The position numbers and the translations under genes are program-made. Of a stretch of DNA of 64,000 nt, positions 55,137 to 63,979 are shown piece by piece (the stretch's first letter is position 1; every line of letters begins with the position of its first letter). This DNA is from an uncultured Devosia sp. (GTDB lineage Bacteria; Pseudomonadota; Alphaproteobacteria; Rhizobiales; Devosiaceae). Location of the stretch: NCBI RefSeq assembly GCF_946479885.1, contig NZ_CAMLHM010000002.1:239622-303621 (forward strand), given 5' to 3'. The notes beneath the pieces are model-generated. The model did not search any database. It was given only the letters and a program-made list of their open reading frames with translations, and had not been told where the DNA came from.

Positions 55137-55201
55137 CCTGTCACCGGCGGGTCATCAAATCGGCCTAAAATGCCAACCATTTCGAGTGGGAGGCGCCCGC
55201 A

Positions 55202-55492
55202 ATGTTCCACGTTACCCGCCGGCTATTGGCCAGCCTGCCTGTCGTCTCGGTGCTCATTGGTCTCGCCGGCCAGCCCGCCATCCTGGTGGTGCCGCCCGCC
55301 ATTGCGACCGGCCTGGTCTTCCTCCGCGATCGGCTGATCCGCCGCCGTGTCGGAACGGCCGCCTGGCCCAGCGACGGCTTCGCTCGCCACGTGCTGGTCG
55401 ACGACCTGGGTCGCCTGGTCTGCCTGGCGGTGCTCGGCCTGCCGCTTTTCCTGCTCGGCGACCTGCTGCGCCGCATCCTGCTGCATCCCTGA
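55202..55492 (+). CDS. Small membrane protein of unknown function
   Basis: A 96-residue protein with two hydrophobic helices at the start (ASLPVVSVLIGLAGQ; AILVVPPAIATGLVFL) and one at the end (LVCLAVLGLPLFLLGDLLRR), with a basic loop between. A ribosome site GGGAGG lies eight bases upstream. Nothing more can be inferred. Confidence 0.6.
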   Translation: MFHVTRRLLASLPVVSVLIGLAGQPAILVVPPAIATGLVFLRDRLIRRRVGTAAWPSDGFARHVLVDDLGRLVCLAVLGLPLFLLGDLLRRILLHP

Positions 55493-55579
55493 CACCAAGA
55501 GAATTCTCCCGGTTGAGCTTCCCCCGTCGGCGCGGCTCTGCTACGCCACGGCGACGGCCAATACCCGGGAGACTTTTCT

Positions 55580-56782
55580 ATGTCCGCGACCTTCAAGACC
55601 CTCGACGAGCTCGACCTGACGAACAAGCGTGTGCTGCTTCGGGCCGACCTCAACGTGCCGGTCGCCGACGGCAAGGTCACCGACGCCACCCGCATCGAAC
55701 GGCTGGTCCCCACGATCCGTGAAATCGTCAAGCATGACGGCAAGGCCATCCTGCTGAGCCATTTCGGCCGGCCCAAGGGCAAGGTCGATCCGCAATTCTC
55801 GCTCGAGCAGGTCTGCGAGGCCGTTGCCAACCAGACCGGTCACCCGGTCGGTTTCGTCGCCACAGACTGGAACGACGTCTCCGGCGCGCAGAAGGCCATC
55901 GACTCCGCTCCCGTGGGCTCGGTGCTGATCATCGAGAACACCCGCTTCCACCCCGGCGAGGAAGCCAATGATGTCGAGTTGGCCAAACGCATGGCCAGCC
56001 TGGGCGATGTCTATGTCAACGACGCCTTCTCGGCCGCCCACCGCGCCCATGCCTCGACCGAAGCGCTCGCCCGGCTGCTCCCGGCCGCCGCGGGCCTCGC
56101 CATGCAGGCCGAGCTCGAAGCCCTCGAGGCCGGCCTCGGCAAGCCCAGAAAGCCTGTCGTCGCTATCGTCGGCGGCGCCAAGGTCTCGTCCAAGATCGAT
56201 CTCCTCGAAAACCTCGTGACCAAGGTCGATGGCCTCGTCATCGGCGGCGGCATGGCCAATACGTTCCTGCATGCCCAAGGCTATGCCGTGGGCAAGTCCC
56301 TGGCCGAAAAGGACCTGGCTGAAACCGCCTTGCGCATCATGGACAAGGCCGTGGACAGCGGCTGCGCCATCATCCTGCCGATCGACGCGGTTGTCGCCTG
56401 GCACTTCAAGGCCGATACCCCCACCCGCCTCTATGGCGTCGACGCCATCGACAATGACGGCATGATCCTCGATATCGGCCCGTCCTCCATCCAGCGCATC
56501 ACTGGCGCCATCGACGATGCTCATACCGTGGTGTGGAACGGCCCCATGGGCGCCTTCGAAATGAACCCATTCGATGCAGGCACGGTGGCAGTGGCCAAGC
56601 ATGTGGCCAAGCGCACCCATGATGGCAAGCTGGTCTCGGTGGCCGGCGGCGGCGACACCGTCGCCGCCCTGGCCCATGCCGGCGTCAAGGACGCCTTCAC
56701 CTATGTGTCCACAGCCGGCGGCGCCTTCCTCGAATGGATGGAAGGCAAGCCTTTGCCGGGCGTCGAGGCGCTCAAGAAGTAG
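55580..56782 (+). CDS. pgk: Phosphoglycerate kinase
   Basis: A 400-residue enzyme: [84 protein letters not shown] and [12 protein letters not shown]. It makes ATP from 1,3-bisphosphoglycerate. GGGAG precedes the ATG. Between gap and fba, as expected for a glycolytic cluster, though four small genes intervene after gap. Confidence 0.98.
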   Translation: MSATFKTLDELDLTNKRVLLRADLNVPVADGKVTDATRIERLVPTIREIVKHDGKAILLSHFGRPKGKVDPQFSLEQVCEAVANQTGHPVGFVATDWNDVSGAQKAIDSAPVGSVLIIENTRFHPGEEANDVELAKRMASLGDVYVNDAFSAAHRAHASTEALARLLPAAAGLAMQAELEALEAGLGKPRKPVVAIVGGAKVSSKIDLLENLVTKVDGLVIGGGMANTFLHAQGYAVGKSLAEKDLAETALRIMDKAVDSGCAIILPIDAVVAWHFKADTPTRLYGVDAIDNDGMILDIGPSSIQRITGAIDDAHTVVWNGPMGAFEMNPFDAGTVAVAKHVAKRTHDGKLVSVAGGGDTVAALAHAGVKDAFTYVSTAGGAFLEWMEGKPLPGVEALKK

Positions 56783-56830
56783 CGGCCGCCTACCATTGGC
56801 GTGACCGGTCAGGGGTCAGCTTCCATACAA

Positions 56831-56891
56831 GATTAGCCTTTCGTCGCATAACCACAGGTCTAATCGCGGCGGCGAAAACGAAAGTCTAATC
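56831..56891. promoter_or_regulatory. Inverted repeat upstream of fba, candidate operator
   Basis: Half-sites GATTAGCCTTTCG (56831-56843) and CGAAAGTCTAATC (56879-56891) are complementary at 12 of 13 positions. A third partial copy GGTCTAATC (56857-56865) lies between. Spacing from first to last centre is 48 bp. It ends 31 bases before the fba start codon, where a repressor or activator would control transcription. Confidence 0.6.
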
Positions 56892-56922
56892 TCACGGTCA
56901 ATCCCAATCACCGAGGTTGACC

Positions 56923-57951
56923 ATGACGAAGTCGCTTAATGCCGTCGCCCAGAAACTCATGGAGCCGGGCAAGGGCATCCTGGCCGCCGACGAGTCCGAA
57001 GGCACGATCGCCAAGCGCTTTGCCAAGATCAACCTGCCCAATTCGCTCGACCTGCGCCGCGACTATCGCGAGATGCTGTTCCGCTCCACCGATGCGATGA
57101 CCAACTATATCTCGGGCGTCATCCTCACCGAGGAAACGCTCGAGCAGCACGCCGCAGACGGCACCGCTTTCCGCGCCATCCTGGCCGATACCGACGTCAT
57201 TCCCGGCATCAAGGTCGACCGTGGCGCTTTCCCGATGCCCGGCGACAGCGGCGAGAAGATCACCGAGGGCCTCGATGGCCTGCGCCAGCGCCTGACGCGT
57301 TATGCCCAGCTCGGCGCCGGTTTCGCCAAGTGGCGCGCCGTCATCACCATCAACGACGTGGCGCCGACCCGCAACAATATCCGCGCCAATGCCCACGCTT
57401 TGGCCCGTTACGCCATCCTCTGCCAGGAGGCCGGCATCGTGCCCGTGGTCGAGCCCGAAGTGGTCGGCGATGGCGATCCGGGCAACCACTCGCTGGAGCG
57501 CTGCGCCGCTGTGACCGGCGACGTGCTGGAAAACACCTTCAAGGAACTCCGCCTTGCCGGCGTCGACCTCGGCGGCATGCTGCTCAAGCCCAATATGGTC
57601 CTGCCAGGCGTCAATTCGCGCGACCGTCCCACCGTCGAGGAAGTGGCCCGCCGCACTGTCGCCGTGCTGCGCGAACATGTGCCCGCCGCGGTCCCCGGCA
57701 TCGCCTTCCTTTCGGGCGGCCAGACCGATGAAGAGGCCACCGCGCATCTGTCGGCGATGAACCAGATCCAGGGCAAGCCGTGGCCCATGACCTTCTCCTA
57801 TGGGCGCGCGCTGCAGAATGTGGCCCTGCGCACCTGGGCCGGCCGCCGCGAGAATTTCCCGCAGGCGCAGGCTGCCTTCACCCATCGCGCCCGCATGAAT
57901 TCGCTGGCTGCCTTCGGCACCTGGACCGGCGAACTCGACCGCGCCGCCTAG
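56923..57951 (+). CDS. fbaB: Fructose-bisphosphate aldolase class I
   Basis: A 342-residue enzyme: LMEPGKGILAADESEGTIAK at the N-terminus, PVVEPEVVGDGD with the active-site glutamate, and GGMLLKPNMVLPG with the Schiff-base lysine. These define the metal-independent class I aldolase (plant/animal type), unlike the class II enzyme of many bacteria. It cleaves fructose-1,6-bisphosphate. The ATG is preceded by GAGG; the upstream TTG in frame is less likely. Confidence 0.96.
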   Translation: MTKSLNAVAQKLMEPGKGILAADESEGTIAKRFAKINLPNSLDLRRDYREMLFRSTDAMTNYISGVILTEETLEQHAADGTAFRAILADTDVIPGIKVDRGAFPMPGDSGEKITEGLDGLRQRLTRYAQLGAGFAKWRAVITINDVAPTRNNIRANAHALARYAILCQEAGIVPVVEPEVVGDGDPGNHSLERCAAVTGDVLENTFKELRLAGVDLGGMLLKPNMVLPGVNSRDRPTVEEVARRTVAVLREHVPAAVPGIAFLSGGQTDEEATAHLSAMNQIQGKPWPMTFSYGRALQNVALRTWAGRRENFPQAQAAFTHRARMNSLAAFGTWTGELDRAA

Positions 57952-58007
57952 GCCGCAGCGGAGCCTAGGTCCGACCAGTTCTACCTGACGTCCCAACGTC
58001 ACCCTTG

Positions 58008-58042
58008 ATGCGCGTCCTCCTCCCAGGGGGCGCGCATTTTCT
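58008..58042 (+). terminator. Intrinsic terminator after fba
   Basis: Stem ATGCGCG/CGCGCAT with a 16-base loop, followed by TTTTCTTT. Confidence 0.75.
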
Positions 58043-58139
58043 TTGCGCCTGACGGGGCCTTCGCCTATTGGAAAGGCGTCCTCTTTGTCGCCAAAATGGG
58101 CGGTCAAGAAGACGTCCAAGCGTTAAGTACCCGGAAGCC

Positions 58140-58742
58140 ATGGCCCCCCAGCTCTATCTGATCACCCCGCCGACTGCCGAGCCGGATAGCTTCCTCGCCA
58201 CGCTGATGGCCGTGCTCAGCACGGCCGAATTCTCGGCGCTGCTGGTAGCCCGCGGCGACATGGACGCCGCTGCCTATGCCAGCCTCGCTGCCGCCGCCGT
58301 CAATGTCGGACAGGGTGCCGGCTGCGCGGTGCTGATCGAGAACGACCTCGCCCTGGCCAAGCGCCTGGGGGCCGATGGCGTGCATGTGACCGATGGCCCG
58401 GCGGCGCTCAAGGCTGCAGTCGCCGCGCTCAAGCCCGCCATGATCGTCGGCGCGGGGAACCTGCATTCCCGCCACGACGCCATGACGGCAGGGGAAATGG
58501 ATATCGACTACGTGTTCTTTGGCAGCACCGATGGGCAGATCGACGCCCAGGCTGCCGACCTGGCCGAATGGTGGGCCCAGACCTTTGAAGTACCCGCCGT
58601 GCTGAGCCAGCCCGACGCCACCGCCGAAACCGCTGACGCGCGGGGCGCCGAATTCCTGGCCTTGTCGCAGAGCCTGTGGTCGGCGCCCGAACCCGCCAGG
58701 GCCATGCAGGCGATCGCCGCCACATTGGGAGTTTCCGCATGA
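58140..58742 (+). CDS. ThiE/TenI-like TIM-barrel protein
   Basis: A 200-residue protein: APQLYLITPPTAEPDSFLAT, CAVLIENDLALAKRLGADGV, HVTDGPAALKAAVAALKP, and DIDYVFFGSTDG. The fold pattern is that of thiamine-phosphate synthase ('adGvHvg...', 'DYv..Gp'). However, the residues that bind the substrates in ThiE (GQ.D after HV, 'T.TK' after the last GP) are missing, so it is probably a TenI-type relative rather than a thiamine-phosphate synthase. The stop overlaps the Sel1 gene start. Confidence 0.7.
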   Translation: MAPQLYLITPPTAEPDSFLATLMAVLSTAEFSALLVARGDMDAAAYASLAAAAVNVGQGAGCAVLIENDLALAKRLGADGVHVTDGPAALKAAVAALKPAMIVGAGNLHSRHDAMTAGEMDIDYVFFGSTDGQIDAQAADLAEWWAQTFEVPAVLSQPDATAETADARGAEFLALSQSLWSAPEPARAMQAIAATLGVSA

Positions 58743-59809
58743 TGCGCTGCATCCTGCTTGCCGCCCTGCTGGCGCTGGCGCCCGTTGCCGCCATGGCGCA
58801 GGACGAGGCGCCTGCCAGCCCCGCCGACGCCATTTCCGACCAGATTTTCGGGCCGCGCGTGCCCACCGACTATGCCTTTGGCGCCTTCCAGCGCGGCTAT
58901 TTCCTGACCGCGCTCGACCTCGCTCTGCCGCGCGCCGAGCAGGGCGACGCCGCTGCCCAGACGCTGATTGCCGAGCTTTATGCCAAGGGCCTGGGCGTGG
59001 CGCAGAACGACCAGCGCGCTGCCGGCTGGTACCAGCTCGCTGCCGATGGGGGCGACCGCCTGGCCACGTTCGCTTTGGCTCTGGCCTATGAGGACGGCAT
59101 CGGCGTGCCCAAGAACCGCGCCCGCGCCGCCGACCTGTTCAAGAAGGCGGCCGAAGCCGGCTACATTCCGGCCAAGTACAATATGGCGCTGCTGCATGTG
59201 GAGGGCATTTATGCCTCGCCCAGCCTGGTGACGGCTGCCACCCTGATGAAGGAAGCGGCCGACGCCGAGCTGCCCGAAGCGCAGTATGACTACGGCTCCA
59301 TGCTCATCGAAGGCGCCGGCGTAGCGCCAAATCCGGCGGAAGCCGCGCGCTACATCGCCCTCGCCGCCGAACAGAACCTGATCGCGGCACAGATCGACTA
59401 TGCCACCCTGCTCTATCTCGGCCAGGGCGTGGAGAAGGACGTCGCAGCGGCCGCCACCTGGTACGCCCGCGCCGCCGAAGCCGGCAATGCCGTGGCCCAG
59501 AACCGCTATGCCAAGCTGCTGGCGGTGGGCGAAGGCGTGGCGCTGAACCTTGAAGACGCTGCCATGTGGCGAGCCCTGGCGCGGCGCCAAGGGCTCAGCG
59601 ATCCCTCGCTCGATCGCCTGCTGGTATCCATTCCCGATGCGGAACTGGCCAGCGCCGAGGAGCGCGCCCGCTTCTGGCCATCGGCCCCGCCGACCGAGGA
59701 AACCATCCTCTCGATCCCCACGGTGACCCAGACTCCCGACGGCGAGCCCCTGCCCGCGCCGACCGATGGGAACGAGGCGCCCGCCGCAGCCGAGCCGCAA
59801 GACCCTTGA
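58739..59809 (+). CDS. Exported Sel1-repeat (TPR-like) protein
   Basis: A 356-residue protein with a signal peptide (MMRCILLAALLALAPVAAMA-QD) and about six Sel1 repeats, for example GDAAAQTLIAELYAKGLGVA, GDRLATFALALAYEDGIGVP, GYIPAKYNMALLHVEG and GNAVAQNRYAKLLAVGEGVA. The tail (residues 315-356) is rich in Pro/Thr/Glu. Sel1 arrays mediate protein-protein contacts, often in envelope regulation. Coupled by ATGA-type overlap to the ThiE-like gene. Confidence 0.9.
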   Translation: MMRCILLAALLALAPVAAMAQDEAPASPADAISDQIFGPRVPTDYAFGAFQRGYFLTALDLALPRAEQGDAAAQTLIAELYAKGLGVAQNDQRAAGWYQLAADGGDRLATFALALAYEDGIGVPKNRARAADLFKKAAEAGYIPAKYNMALLHVEGIYASPSLVTAATLMKEAADAELPEAQYDYGSMLIEGAGVAPNPAEAARYIALAAEQNLIAAQIDYATLLYLGQGVEKDVAAAATWYARAAEAGNAVAQNRYAKLLAVGEGVALNLEDAAMWRALARRQGLSDPSLDRLLVSIPDAELASAEERARFWPSAPPTEETILSIPTVTQTPDGEPLPAPTDGNEAPAAAEPQDP

Positions 59810-59927
59810 ACCAGCGGGCGTTCTGGGGCAATAAGCCCGCCACGCCCATAAACCTCATCAACGTCAGGCCAGCCGCATCCGGCGTGCATGGTCCAAGCCG
59901 ATAATTCGCGCACCCGAAAGCAGCATA

Positions 59928-60494
59928 ATGGCCAAGATCAACGGCAACGAAATCCGCCCCGGCAATGTCGTCAACCACCAGGACCGCCTCTGGGTCGCGG
60001 TCAAGGTCGATCACGTCAAGCCCGGCAAGGGCGGCGCTTATGCCCAGGTCGAACTCAAGGCCATCCTGACCGGCACCAAGCTCAACGAGCGCTTCCGCTC
60101 GGCCGAGACGGTGGAAGTCGTCGATCTCGAATTCCGCGACTTCACCTATCTCTACGAGCAGGGCGACAGCTTGGTCTTCATGGATCAGGACAGCTACGAG
60201 CAGGTGGAACTGGCCAAGGATTTCGTTGGCGAGCGCGCCGCCTTCCTCCAGGACGGCATGAAGATCACCCTCGAAATGCACGAGGAAACCCCGCTCGGCG
60301 TCAAGTTCCCAGCCAACGTCGTGTTGGAGGTGACCGAGGTCGATCCGGTGCAGAAGGGCCAGAGCGTTTCCAGCCAGTTCAAGCCGGCCATTCTGAGCAA
60401 CGGCCTCAAGGTCATGGTCCCGCCCTTCATCGCCGTGGGTGAGCGCATCGTCGTCGACACGACCGAAGCCACCTATATGCGCCGGGCCGACTGA
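59928..60494 (+). CDS. efp: Translation elongation factor P
   Basis: A 188-residue three-domain protein: [40 protein letters not shown], and C-terminal [20 protein letters not shown]. The lysine at the domain I tip (KPGKGGA) is the site modified by beta-lysylation in EpmA-type systems. EF-P rescues ribosomes at polyproline stretches, useful here for the Pro-rich TolA. It starts the efp-suhB unit (2-base gap). Confidence 0.98.
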   Translation: MAKINGNEIRPGNVVNHQDRLWVAVKVDHVKPGKGGAYAQVELKAILTGTKLNERFRSAETVEVVDLEFRDFTYLYEQGDSLVFMDQDSYEQVELAKDFVGERAAFLQDGMKITLEMHEETPLGVKFPANVVLEVTEVDPVQKGQSVSSQFKPAILSNGLKVMVPPFIAVGERIVVDTTEATYMRRAD

Positions 60495-60496
60495 CC

Positions 60497-61291
60497 ATGG
60501 CTCGTTCCGCAATCCTCAATGTCATGGTCAATGCCGCCATCAAGGCCGGCAAATCGCTGACCAAGGACTTCGCCGAAGTCGAAAACCTGCAGGTGTCCCG
60601 CAAGGGCCCGGCCGATTTCGTCTCCAAGGCCGATCTCCGCGCCGAGCAGATCGTCTATGACGAGCTGCTCAAGGCCCGCCCCACCTATGCTTTCCTCATG
60701 GAAGAGGGCGGCGAGGTTGCCGGCACCGACGGCCAGCACCGCTGGCTGATCGACCCGCTCGATGGCACCACCAATTTCCTCCATTCCATCCCGCTCTTCG
60801 CCGTCGCGATCGCCCTCGAGCGCGCCAACGAGATCGTCGCCTCGGTGATCTACAATCCCGTGCTCGACGAGCTCTACACCGCTGAAAAGGGCGGCGGCAC
60901 CTGGCTCAACGACCGCAAGCGCCTGCGCGTCGCCGGCCGCAAGTCGCTGGCCGATGCGGTTGTCTGCACCGGCATCAAGACCCAGGGCACCGCCAATGAC
61001 GCGTTGCAGCTGCGCCAGCTGGCCCATATCAACCCGGCCGTCGCCGGCATCCGCCGCTCGGGCTCCATCTCGATGGACATGGCCTGGCTGGCATCGGGTC
61101 GCTACGACGCCATCTGGGAAGCCGGCCTCGCCCCCTGGGACGTGGCGCCGGGCCTGTTGATGGTCAAGGAAGCCGGCGGCTTCGTCTCCGACTTCGCCGG
61201 CAGCCCCGGCTCGGTCTGGAACGGCCAGGTCGTGGCCGGCAACGAGACCCTGCAGGCCGCCCTGCTCAAGCAGCTCCGGGGTATCCAGTAG
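60497..61291 (+). CDS. suhB: Inositol-1-monophosphatase family protein SuhB
   Basis: A 264-residue phosphatase with FVSKADLRAEQIV, EEGGEVAGTDGQHRWLIDPL-DGTTNFLHSIPLF (metal site) and APWDVAPGLLMVKEAGG. Members dephosphorylate inositol monophosphates, and in proteobacteria SuhB is also a transcription antitermination factor for rRNA. It begins two bases after efp. The order efp-suhB is common in Hyphomicrobiales. Confidence 0.96.
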   Translation: MARSAILNVMVNAAIKAGKSLTKDFAEVENLQVSRKGPADFVSKADLRAEQIVYDELLKARPTYAFLMEEGGEVAGTDGQHRWLIDPLDGTTNFLHSIPLFAVAIALERANEIVASVIYNPVLDELYTAEKGGGTWLNDRKRLRVAGRKSLADAVVCTGIKTQGTANDALQLRQLAHINPAVAGIRRSGSISMDMAWLASGRYDAIWEAGLAPWDVAPGLLMVKEAGGFVSDFAGSPGSVWNGQVVAGNETLQAALLKQLRGIQ

Positions 61292-61363
61292 CAGATTGCG
61301 CGCGCCGGGACGTTGACAGCGTCCCTCGCCGTCCCCACCTGCTTGCGGGCGGGAGGACGCAGC

Positions 61364-61831
61364 ATGACCACGCCGACGCTTTACGACTGGATTGGCGGCA
61401 TCGAGCCGCTGAAGCGCCTCACCACTGAGTTCTATCGCCGTGTGCCGGCGGACCCGCTGCTGGGCCCGGTCTTTGCCGGCATGAATGCCGACCACCCCGA
61501 ACACGTGGCCCTGTTCCTTGCCGAGGTGCTGGGCGGACCCGCGCTCTATAGCGAGCGCCATGGCGGCCATCCGGCCATGGTCCGCCACCACCTGGGCAAG
61601 CATCTCACCGAGCCCATGCGCCGACGCTGGCTCAACCTGCTGCTCGATACCTATACCGATCTGGGCCTGCCCGCCGACCCTGAATTCGCCTCTGCTCTCG
61701 TGGGTTATCTCGAATGGGGCACGCGGCTCGCGGTGATCAACTCGGCCCCCGGCGCGACCGTCTCCGAACACGCGCCGATGCCCAAGTGGGGCTGGGGCGA
61801 AACCGGCGGCCCCTACATCCCCAAGGCCTGA
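61364..61831 (+). CDS. Group II truncated haemoglobin
   Basis: A 155-residue protein: TLYDWIGGIEPLKRLTTEFY, FAGMNADHPEHVALFLAEVL, HGGHPAMVRHHLGKHLTEPM, RRRWLNLLLDTY. The proximal histidine lies in the GGHPAMVRHH segment and the group II tryptophan in RRRWLNL. Such proteins bind O2 or NO and protect against nitrosative stress. GGGAGG precedes the ATG; the longer frame is not supported. It lies 70 bases after suhB. Confidence 0.92.
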   Translation: MTTPTLYDWIGGIEPLKRLTTEFYRRVPADPLLGPVFAGMNADHPEHVALFLAEVLGGPALYSERHGGHPAMVRHHLGKHLTEPMRRRWLNLLLDTYTDLGLPADPEFASALVGYLEWGTRLAVINSAPGATVSEHAPMPKWGWGETGGPYIPKA

Positions 61832-61945
61832 CCACCAGCGCCGATCACGCCTCCATCAGCTGTTAACCTTTCCGATTGCCCGACCAGCCTGCGCTGACTA
61901 CTCTGCCCGCTGTGATTTGCGCGTAAGGGGCAAGGTTCAGGCAAG

Positions 61946-62932
61946 ATGACGCAAGGCTACGATCCCTACCACCTGGCCAGCCCCACCGTTTACCTCGTCA
62001 AGATCGTCATATTCCTGGTGCTGGTCGCGCTGGTCGCAGCGATCCTGTTCACCAATATCGTGACCTTCTTCTGGGCCAACCCCTTCATCAATTCGCTGAT
62101 CTTCCTGTCGCTGTTCATCGGCATTTTCCTCAGCTTCCGCCAGGTGATCCGGCTGTTCCCCGAGGTGAAATGGGTCAACTCCCTGCAGGACGGCACCAGC
62201 ACCAATGTCCGCCCGCCCATCCTGCTGGCCCCTGTTGCCGGCATCCTGCGCGAGCGCATCGGCGAGGCGGTGATCACCCCGTCCTCGATGCGCTCCATTC
62301 TGGATTCGGTGGGCAACCGGCTTGATGAAGCCAAGGACACCTCCCGCTACCTCACGGGCCTCCTGGTTTTCCTGGGCCTGATGGGCACGTTCTACGGCCT
62401 GCTCGAAACCGTGGGCTCGGTAGCCGGCGTCATCAATGCGCTCGATCCCACAACCGGCGATACTGCCTCCCAGTTCAGCACCCTGCAGGAAGGCCTCGCC
62501 GCGCCTTTGGGCGGCATGGGCACCGCCTTTTCGTCCTCGCTGTTCGGCCTTGCCGGCTCCCTGGTACTGGGCTTTCTCGATCTCCAGACCAGCCAGGCCC
62601 AGAATGCGTTCTATACGGATCTCGAAGACTGGATGACCTCCATGACCGAGCTCGACCACCCGGTCAGCGCCATGCAGGCCAATGCCGGTGGCCCCGAAAT
62701 GCAGGCCATGTTCGACCGGCTGGGCGACAGTATGCAGAACCAGAATTCGAGCCAGAACGCCATTCGCGCCATGGCCGAGCTCGCGCGCGGCATCGATGGC
62801 CTGGTCAAGCATATCCGCACCGAGCAGGACGACCTGCGCAAGCACATCACCGAACAGGGCGAGACCAACAGGAAATTGCGCGAGCTGATCGAGGCCGTGC
62901 TGTCGCAAGCCGACAACGAGGGGCGGAACTGA
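61946..62932 (+). CDS. MotA/TolQ/ExbB-like proton-channel protein
   Basis: A 328-residue membrane protein. Two N-terminal helices (YLVKIVIFLVLVALVAAILF; FINSLIFLSLFIGIFLSF), then LLVFLGLMGTFYGLLETVGS and GGMGTAFSSSLFGLAGSLVL, which match the conserved TM3/TM4 motifs of the MotA/TolQ/ExbB superfamily. A charged C-terminal tail (TEQDDLRKHITEQGETNRKL) is probably cytoplasmic. It is not the TolQ of this genome, which is at 37 kb. It precedes an OmpA-domain protein by three bases, so the two likely form a stator-like complex spanning inner membrane to peptidoglycan. Confidence 0.88.
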   Translation: MTQGYDPYHLASPTVYLVKIVIFLVLVALVAAILFTNIVTFFWANPFINSLIFLSLFIGIFLSFRQVIRLFPEVKWVNSLQDGTSTNVRPPILLAPVAGILRERIGEAVITPSSMRSILDSVGNRLDEAKDTSRYLTGLLVFLGLMGTFYGLLETVGSVAGVINALDPTTGDTASQFSTLQEGLAAPLGGMGTAFSSSLFGLAGSLVLGFLDLQTSQAQNAFYTDLEDWMTSMTELDHPVSAMQANAGGPEMQAMFDRLGDSMQNQNSSQNAIRAMAELARGIDGLVKHIRTEQDDLRKHITEQGETNRKLRELIEAVLSQADNEGRN

Positions 62933-62935
62933 CCC

Positions 62936-63979
62936 ATGCCGGGAGCCCGTTCCCGCCGGCGCATCGAGGCCAACTACTGGCCGGGCTTTGTCGACGCCCT
63001 GTCGAGCCTGCTGCTCGTCATCATTTTCATGCTCAGCCTGTTCATGCTGACCCAGTTCTTCCTGGGCCAGGAACTGCAGGGCCGCGACACCGCCCTCTCC
63101 CGGCTCAATAGCCAGATTGCCGAATTGACCGACCTGCTGCAGCTCGAACGCGCCAATTCCGATGACCTGACCAGCCAGATCGCCACGCTGACGGCAACCT
63201 TGGGCAGCGCCCAGGCCGATAATGCCAGCCTCACCAGCCAGCTTGCCGGCATCGGCACGGGCCTGGGCGACAAGGATGCTGCCATTGCCGGCCTCGAAGA
63301 CCAGTTGCTGAGCGCCCAGGAACTCTCTGACGAGGCCAACGCCCAGGTCACCCTGCTCAACCAGCAGCTCGCGGCCCTCCGCACCCAGATCGGCGCGCTC
63401 GAGGCCGCCCTTGAGGCTTCCGAAGCGCGTGATACGGAATCGCGCACCCAGATCGCCGATCTCGGCCGCCGCCTCAACCTGGCCCTGGCGCAGCGCGTGC
63501 AGGAACTGAGCCGCTATCGCTCGGACTTCTTCGGCCGCCTGCGCGACATCCTCGCCGGCCGCGCCGATGTGCGCATCGTCGGCGACCGTTTCGTCTTCCA
63601 GTCCGAAGTGCTGTTCGAGCCCGGCCAGGCCGACATCTCGCCCGAGGGCACGCCCGATCTCGACGCTCTGGCCGCTGCCATCCTGCAGCTCGAAACCGAG
63701 ATACCGCCCGATATCAACTGGGTGCTGCGCATCGATGGCCATACCGATATCAGGCCGATCTCCAATGAGCGCTTCCCGTCCAACTGGGAACTCTCGGCCG
63801 CCCGTGCCATCTCGGTGGCGCAATATCTGGTGACCAAGGGCGTCTCGCCCAACCGCCTGGTCGCCGCCGGCTTCGGCGAGTTCACGCCGCTTGATCCGGG
63901 TGAGAACGAGGACGCGTATAGACGCAACAGGCGTATCGAGTTCAAGCTGACCGAGGGAGATCGGAAGAGCGTCGTGTAG
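62936..63979 (+). CDS. MotB-like OmpA-domain protein (3' end artificial)
   Basis: A protein with one N-terminal membrane helix (LLLVIIFMLSLFMLTQFF), a coiled coil of roughly 130 residues (repeating SQIAELTDLL, TSQIATLTAT, LNQQLAALRTQIGAL) and an OmpA/MotB peptidoglycan-binding domain with LFEPGQADISPEG, RIDGHTDIRPIS and NRRIEFKLTEG. It would be the stator partner of the upstream ExbB-like protein. The aspartate used by MotB for protons is the likely equivalent in GFVDALSSLL. The apparent end (DRKSVV, stop) is translated from Illumina adapter starting at 63958; the real C-terminus is missing but only by a few residues. Confidence 0.88.
   Translation: MPGARSRRRIEANYWPGFVDALSSLLLVIIFMLSLFMLTQFFLGQELQGRDTALSRLNSQIAELTDLLQLERANSDDLTSQIATLTATLGSAQADNASLTSQLAGIGTGLGDKDAAIAGLEDQLLSAQELSDEANAQVTLLNQQLAALRTQIGALEAALEASEARDTESRTQIADLGRRLNLALAQRVQELSRYRSDFFGRLRDILAGRADVRIVGDRFVFQSEVLFEPGQADISPEGTPDLDALAAAILQLETEIPPDINWVLRIDGHTDIRPISNERFPSNWELSAARAISVAQYLVTKGVSPNRLVAAGFGEFTPLDPGENEDAYRRNRRIEFKLTEGDRKSVV

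Noticed and set aside
61937..63823. 628-codon minus-strand frame opposite the ExbB/OmpA-like pair
   Set aside because: Antisense shadow; low-complexity Gly/Glu/Gln-rich translation with no family features.
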